The position numbers were made by a program, and so were the translations under genes. 64,000 nucleotides of DNA from Caballeronia calidae (lineage in GTDB: Bacteria > Pseudomonadota > Gammaproteobacteria > Burkholderiales > Burkholderiaceae): contig NZ_FCOX02000005.1 in the NCBI RefSeq assembly GCF_900044055.2, forward strand, positions 202,125 through 266,124, written 5' to 3'. The notes under the pieces are model-generated. The model saw only the letters and a list, made by a program, of their open reading frames with translations, was not told the origin of the DNA and made no database searches. Position 1 is the first letter of the stretch, and every line of letters begins with the position of its first letter. This document shows, in pieces, positions 60,393 to 64,000 of this stretch.

Positions 60393-61210
60393 GCCAGTGG
60401 ATTCTGTTGCGCGGCCTCACACGCGAAGCGCGCCACTGGGACGCGTTCGAGGCGGCGCTCGCGGCGCATGGGCTCGTCGGTGCGGATGAGCATGCCGTGT
60501 GCATCGATCTGCCGGGCAATGGCGCCGAACACGCGTATGCGTCGCCGCGATCCGTCCTCGCGATGATGGACTTCGTGCGCGCGCGCGCCGCCGCGCTGAA
60601 CGTGCGCCTGCCGTGCCGTGTGCTCGCGATGTCGCTCGGCGCGATGGTCGCGACCGCGTGGGCGCAGCATCACGCCGACGACATCGAGCGGCTCGTGCTC
60701 ATCAACACGAGCATGCGTCCGTTCGCGCGCATGCACGAACGGCTGCGGCCCGCGGCATGGCCGATGCTTGCACGTATTGCGATGAACTGGCCGCAGCCCG
60801 AACGATGCGAAACGCTGATATATCGCCTGACATGCAATCGCGCCGACACGCGCGACGCGGACATCACGCAATGGACGGGGCTGCGCCGCACGCACGGCGC
60901 GAGCGCGTCGAACGCGCTGCGGCAGCTCGCGGCGGCGGCGCGTTTTCGTGCGTCATGCGACGCGCCGCGCTGTCCGGTGCTGCTGCTATCGTCGGCGGCT
61001 GACCGGCTCGTCGATCCGGTATGCTCCGTACGCATCGCGAGTCGATGGCGCGCTTCGCATGCGGTGCATCCGTGGGCTGGCCACGATCTGCCGCACGACG
61101 ATGCGCAATGGACGTGCCGAAGCATCGCCGCATGGCTCGATGAAGCGCGCGAGAATGAGAGCGCATGTGACAACCACGTGACAACGAACTCACATCTGAC
61201 CGGAACATGA
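60389..61210 (+). CDS. Alpha/beta hydrolase
   Basis: 273 residues. LLRGLTREARHWDAFEAAL, nucleophile elbow LAMSLGAMVA (SxxLG type with Ser as nucleophile), Asp in SSAADRLVDPV and His in HPWAGHDLPHDD give a plausible Ser-Asp-His triad. Overlaps the M14 gene and is followed by the cupin (4-base overlap at 61207). Esterase or lactonase activity is inferred. Confidence 0.85.
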   Translation: MSQWILLRGLTREARHWDAFEAALAAHGLVGADEHAVCIDLPGNGAEHAYASPRSVLAMMDFVRARAAALNVRLPCRVLAMSLGAMVATAWAQHHADDIERLVLINTSMRPFARMHERLRPAAWPMLARIAMNWPQPERCETLIYRLTCNRADTRDADITQWTGLRRTHGASASNALRQLAAAARFRASCDAPRCPVLLLSSAADRLVDPVCSVRIASRWRASHAVHPWAGHDLPHDDAQWTCRSIAAWLDEARENESACDNHVTTNSHLTGT

Positions 61211-61713
61211 AACCGCCCATCGTCAATCTCGACACGTTGAATCCGCAGCCGCTGCCGCCCGAATTCGCGCCGACCGGCCCTGCGGCGGAACGCTATGCGC
61301 CGCGCATCGCGCGTATCGGCGGCATGCTCGGTGCGAAGAAGCTAGGGTATAGCCTCATCGTGCTCGAACCGGGCAAGCGCGCGTTTCCGTTTCATCACCA
61401 TCGGGTGAACGAGGAGATGTTCTTCATCGTCGAAGGCGAGGGCGAAGTGCGTATCGGCGGCGCGACGCATGCGATCCGCGCGGGCGATGTCATCGCCTGC
61501 GTCCCGGGCGATGCCGAAACGGCGCATCAGATCGTCAATACCGGCAGCGAGCCGTTGCGTTACCTTGCGGTCAGTACGATGCAATCGCCCGAAGTCGTCG
61601 AGTATCCCGATACGGGGCGTCAGGCGGTGCTCGTCGCGGACGAGCCGGGCGTGAAAGGCTTGCGCGCGGTGTTTCGCGCCAGCGATTCGCTCGGTTACTG
61701 GGACGGTGAATGA
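61207..61713 (+). CDS. Cupin-domain protein
   Basis: 168 residues. Cupin motif 1 PFHHHRVNEEMFFIVEGEGEVRIGG (HxH, E) and motif 2 GDVIACVPGDAETAHQIVNTG (His). Metal-binding jelly roll; role uncertain. It overlaps the hydrolase by 4 bases, so the three genes from 59355 form one operon. Confidence 0.85.
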   Translation: MKPPIVNLDTLNPQPLPPEFAPTGPAAERYAPRIARIGGMLGAKKLGYSLIVLEPGKRAFPFHHHRVNEEMFFIVEGEGEVRIGGATHAIRAGDVIACVPGDAETAHQIVNTGSEPLRYLAVSTMQSPEVVEYPDTGRQAVLVADEPGVKGLRAVFRASDSLGYWDGE

Positions 61714-61723
61714 AGCAGGCAGT

Positions 61724-61756
61724 GATATGACGCGCGGCCGTCGCTTCCGTCATATC
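61724..61756 (+). terminator. Hairpin after the cupin gene
   Basis: GATATGACG (61724-61732) pairs with CGTCATATC (61748-61756) across a 15-base GC-rich loop, 10 bases past the stop. No T-tract, so a weak terminator or processing stem. Confidence 0.35.
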
Positions 61757-61785
61757 GCGCGTAACGACGCGTAACAGTCCGGACT

Positions 61786-61805
61786 TTCTTGTTAATTCTT
61801 GTTAA
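61786..61805 (+). promoter_or_regulatory. Tandem TTCTTGTTAA repeat
   Basis: TTCTTGTTAA occurs twice in perfect head-to-tail order with 10-base period, as for OmpR-type response regulator sites. It is about 200 bases before the next gene. Confidence 0.35.
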
Positions 61806-62001
61806 GCCCGTGCCAATCGCGCGACGCCTAAGGGAAACCTCTGTTGCAACGCAGCATCGCCTTGCGTATGCTGTTCATGGTTGGGTGGCAAGCGCCGCCT
61901 GGATGCATCAACACGAACAATCGAACGCCGTTGATCAAGCAGCGTTTCATCGGGCGGGGGCCGGTAAGCCTTACGGGCATTTGCCTGAAGGAGTCGCAAA
62001 T

Positions 62002-62238
62002 ATGGATCTGAGCACATCGTCGAAGCCGACGCTGCACGTCTTCAATCAGGAAGGCGGGTGGCATTGGGGCATCACCGTCGAACGGGCTGCGGGTGGAATG
62101 AAGGTCGTCGCTTATAGCGACGAGGGCTTCGATTCCGAGGAAGAAGCGCGCGAAGACGGCGAGCACGTGCTGCGCTCGGAAGACTGGCGCTCGCGCCAGA
62201 GCTTCAGCCGCAGCGAGCGGCGTCAAGGTTATCCCTGA
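62002..62238 (+). CDS. Small acidic hypothetical protein
   Basis: 78 residues. HVFNQEGGWHWGITVERA and DSEEEAREDGEHVLRSEDW are its main segments. AAGGAGTCGC upstream gives a strong ribosome site. Similar small proteins are common in Burkholderiaceae and no function is known. A longer in-frame start exists at 61789 but lacks a ribosome site. Followed by a GNAT gene 137 bases downstream. Confidence 0.6.
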   Translation: MDLSTSSKPTLHVFNQEGGWHWGITVERAAGGMKVVAYSDEGFDSEEEAREDGEHVLRSEDWRSRQSFSRSERRQGYP

Positions 62239-62375
62239 TCGGGGCGGCACGCGCTCGCCTCGATGTTTTTCTGCTGTTCTCCTCACCCCCGTTGCACTCA
62301 CCCCTCGCTGTATCTTTCCCCTGCACCAAAAACGCGCGACACTGAGCGCACCTTCGTTTCGACAAGGCGCTGCAT

Positions 62376-63269
62376 ATGTCGTCCATTCCTTGTCCATCCG
62401 GCGCGACGCCCGATGATCCGCGCTACGTCGTGCGCCGCATGAATCCGTCCGATGTCGACGTCGCCCTCGACTGGGCCGCCGCCGAAGGATGGAACCCCGG
62501 CCTCGACGACGCACGCGCGTTCTTCTGTGCCGACCCGCACGGCTTTTTCGTGGGCACGTGGGACGGTGCACCCATCGGCTGCATTTCGGCGGTCGCGTAT
62601 GGCGATGCGTTCGGCTTCATCGGCCTCTATATCGTGCATCCGGAATGGCGCGGCAAGGGCTTCGGCATGCGCTTGTGGAACAGCGGCATGACTTATCTCG
62701 ACGGGCGCAACATCGGGCTCGACGGCGTGCTCGCGCAACAGCCCAACTATCGGAAATCCGGCTTCGTGCTCGCGTATCGCAACGTGCGCTATGAGGGCGT
62801 CGCGTCCGCGGATGAAGACGTCGTCGACGGCGTGACGATCGCCGACGCGGCAAGCGTTCCCTTCGAGCGCCTGCTCGACTACGACACGCGCATGTTCGCC
62901 TGCGATCGCGCCGCGTTTCTGCGCGCCTGGCTGTCGCTGCCGCCGGAGCATGCGCGCGCACTCGCCGCGCTCGACGGCGATGCGTTGCGCGGTCTCGCCG
63001 TGATCCGGCGCTGCGGCACGGGCCACAAGATCGGCCCGCTCTTCGCCGACGATCTGCATGCGGCGCGCGCGCTCTATCGCGCGCTCGTGTCCGTGCTGCC
63101 GGGCGAGCCCGTGTTTCTCGATGTGCCGGAAAGCAATCCGGCGGCGGTCGCGCTCGCCGTCGAGCACGACATGAAGAGCGTCTTCGAGACGGCGCGCATG
63201 TACACGCGCGCGGCCCCGGACGTGCCGCTCGTGAAGGTGTTCGGCGTGACGACCTTCGAGCTCGGCTGA
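62376..63269 (+). CDS. GNAT-family N-acetyltransferase with second domain
   Basis: 297 residues. N-terminal GNAT (YVVRRMNPSDVDVALDWAAAEGWNPG, GLYIVHPEWRGKGFGMRLW acetyl-CoA loop) plus a second C-terminal acetyltransferase-like region (MFACDRAAFLRAWLSLPPEHARA, FLDVPESNPAAVALA) like the YitH/HolE group. Substrate unknown; amines or amino acids are typical of the group. Start at ATG 62376. Confidence 0.88.
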   Translation: MSSIPCPSGATPDDPRYVVRRMNPSDVDVALDWAAAEGWNPGLDDARAFFCADPHGFFVGTWDGAPIGCISAVAYGDAFGFIGLYIVHPEWRGKGFGMRLWNSGMTYLDGRNIGLDGVLAQQPNYRKSGFVLAYRNVRYEGVASADEDVVDGVTIADAASVPFERLLDYDTRMFACDRAAFLRAWLSLPPEHARALAALDGDALRGLAVIRRCGTGHKIGPLFADDLHAARALYRALVSVLPGEPVFLDVPESNPAAVALAVEHDMKSVFETARMYTRAAPDVPLVKVFGVTTFELG

Positions 63270-63285
63270 GGACCGGAAAGCGCGA

Positions 63286-63480
63286 TCAGCCCGGCGGCGT
63301 GCCTTCGTGGAAGAAGGTCTTCAGTTGCGAACGCAGTTCCGGCGAGTCCGTGTGCTGATGCACGGCGACCGCGTGCTGCACGGCCGCTTCCATCAGCTCG
63401 TCTTCGGTATCGGCGGACAGAACGATGCTGCACTTCACATCGCTCGGGCATTCGCGGCAGTCGATGTACTTGCGTGTCAT
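63286..63480 (-). CDS. DUF1059 protein
   Basis: 64 residues. MTRKYIDCRECPSDVKCSIVLSADTEDELMEAAVQHAVAVHQH is the DUF1059 pattern: Cys pairs in CRECPSDVKC may bind metal. AGGAGGA lies just before the ATG. A longer upstream frame is a shadow. Convergent with the GNAT gene and divergent from nitrile hydratase. Confidence 0.8.
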   Translation of the reverse strand: MTRKYIDCRECPSDVKCSIVLSADTEDELMEAAVQHAVAVHQHTDSPELRSQLKTFFHEGTPPG

Positions 63481-63603
63481 GGCGTCCTCCTCACATGAGA
63501 CGCTGATCCCAGTATAGGCGGCGCGCGGCGGCCCGTATCGACGTTTGCACGCGCGCGCGCACTCCGGTAACGTGTGACGTCTGTGCCAATCGCGAGCCTG
63601 TCC

Positions 63604-63945
63604 ATGAGCCACGATCATCCTCATCATCACGATCACGATCACGCCGGCAGCGCGTTGCCGGAGATGGACCTGCGCGTGCGCGCGCTCGAATCGCTTCTGG
63701 TCGAGAAAGGCTATATCGATCCGCAAGCGCTCGATGTGTTCGTCGAAACCTACGAGCACAAGGTCGGGCCGCGCAACGGCGCACGCGTCGTCGCGAAGGC
63801 GTGGCGCGATCCGGACTATCGCGCATGGCTGCTGGATGACGCCACTGCGGCCATCGCATCGCTCGGCTACAGCGGACGGCAAGGCGAGCACATGGTCGCG
63901 CTCGAGAACACGGAGGACGTACATACTGACTGGTGCATCAAATAG
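63604..63945 (+). pseudogene. Truncated nitrile hydratase alpha subunit
   Basis: 113 residues. A His-rich start ([16 protein letters not shown]) precedes the nitrile hydratase alpha core: [39 protein letters not shown] and [20 protein letters not shown]. In intact alpha chains this is followed by VVCTLCSCYPW, which binds cobalt or iron. Here it changes after His107 to TDWCIK and stops. The remaining 55 bases of the window are AT-richer, suggesting an insertion. Without CTLCSC the protein cannot form the metal site. Confidence 0.75.
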
Positions 63946-64000
63946 TGCTCTTTTTTCTCAGGCAGCGTAACGGACGTGTCTTTCCTTAAAGAGATTGCGA

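Overview
The window looks like a chromosomal segment of a GC-rich betaproteobacterium of the Burkholderiaceae, most like Paraburkholderia or Caballeronia. The support is the strong G/C third-position bias throughout, two DUF4148 small exported proteins, a DUF2970 protein, an H-NS-family protein with an Ala/Lys tail, a betaproteobacterial hut arrangement, a cysI-DUF934 pair and a dispersed inverted-repeat element of a type I associate with this group. I saw no rRNA, tRNA, CRISPR array or prophage. Nearly all of the sequence is protein coding.

Layout. 1-4.6 kb: the edge-cut gene for a DUF937-type membrane protein, a small Cys-rich protein, a YciI-like protein, a LysR regulator and a YbdG-type mechanosensitive channel. 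4.8-14 kb: one tightly coupled operon for uptake and hydrolysis of unusual peptides (RpiR-family regulator, isoaspartyl peptidase IaaA, GsiABCD-type peptide/glutathione importer, P1-family aminopeptidase, DppA-type D-aminopeptidase). 14-15.3 kb: a small conserved protein, the fluoride channel CrcB and a GNAT acetyltransferase. 15.3-20.5 kb: histidine utilisation (hutH-hutC-hutD-hutF-hutG) without hutU or hutI. 20.8-30.1 kb: a DUF4148 protein, then a TetR regulator divergent from the reductive pyrimidine degradation genes (amidohydrolase of the beta-ureidopropionase type, PreT, PreA, NCS1 permease, dihydropyrimidinase). A 0.67-kb near-palindromic repeat sits between permease and dihydropyrimidinase.

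30-38 kb: CDP-diacylglycerol pyrophosphatase, a BrnT/BrnA toxin-antitoxin pair whose antitoxin lacks the usual DNA-binding half, an unusual HTH-aspartate carbamoyltransferase fusion behind its own palindrome, YjbQ, a BON-like exported protein, an NfeD-slipin pair, an AhpD-like protein and a LysR regulator. 38.4-43 kb: an EmrA-EmrB-OprM type tripartite efflux operon ending in a hotdog thioesterase, with two identical 12-bp palindromes in its promoter. 43-46 kb: an omega-amino acid transaminase divergent from a MocR regulator.

46-64 kb: an H-NS-like protein, a radical SAM/B12 protein that looks like the hopanoid C-3 methylase HpnR, an orphan amino-acid binding protein, two Hsp20 chaperones, siroheme sulfite/nitrite reductase with DUF934, a PanE-like reductase, a type II NADH dehydrogenase-like flavoprotein, a MazG-like pyrophosphatase, an acyl-CoA dehydrogenase, an M14 carboxypeptidase-alpha/beta hydrolase-cupin run, and at the right edge a nitrile hydratase alpha gene cut off just before its metal-binding motif, probably by an insertion.

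Main points of interest: the HTH-ATCase fusion with its adjacent operator-like palindrome, the peptide-scavenging operon, the giant inverted repeat, the long 29-bp hairpin at 54.3 kb, and the truncated nitrile hydratase. All names rest on reading translated sequence and remembered family motifs; no database search was run.
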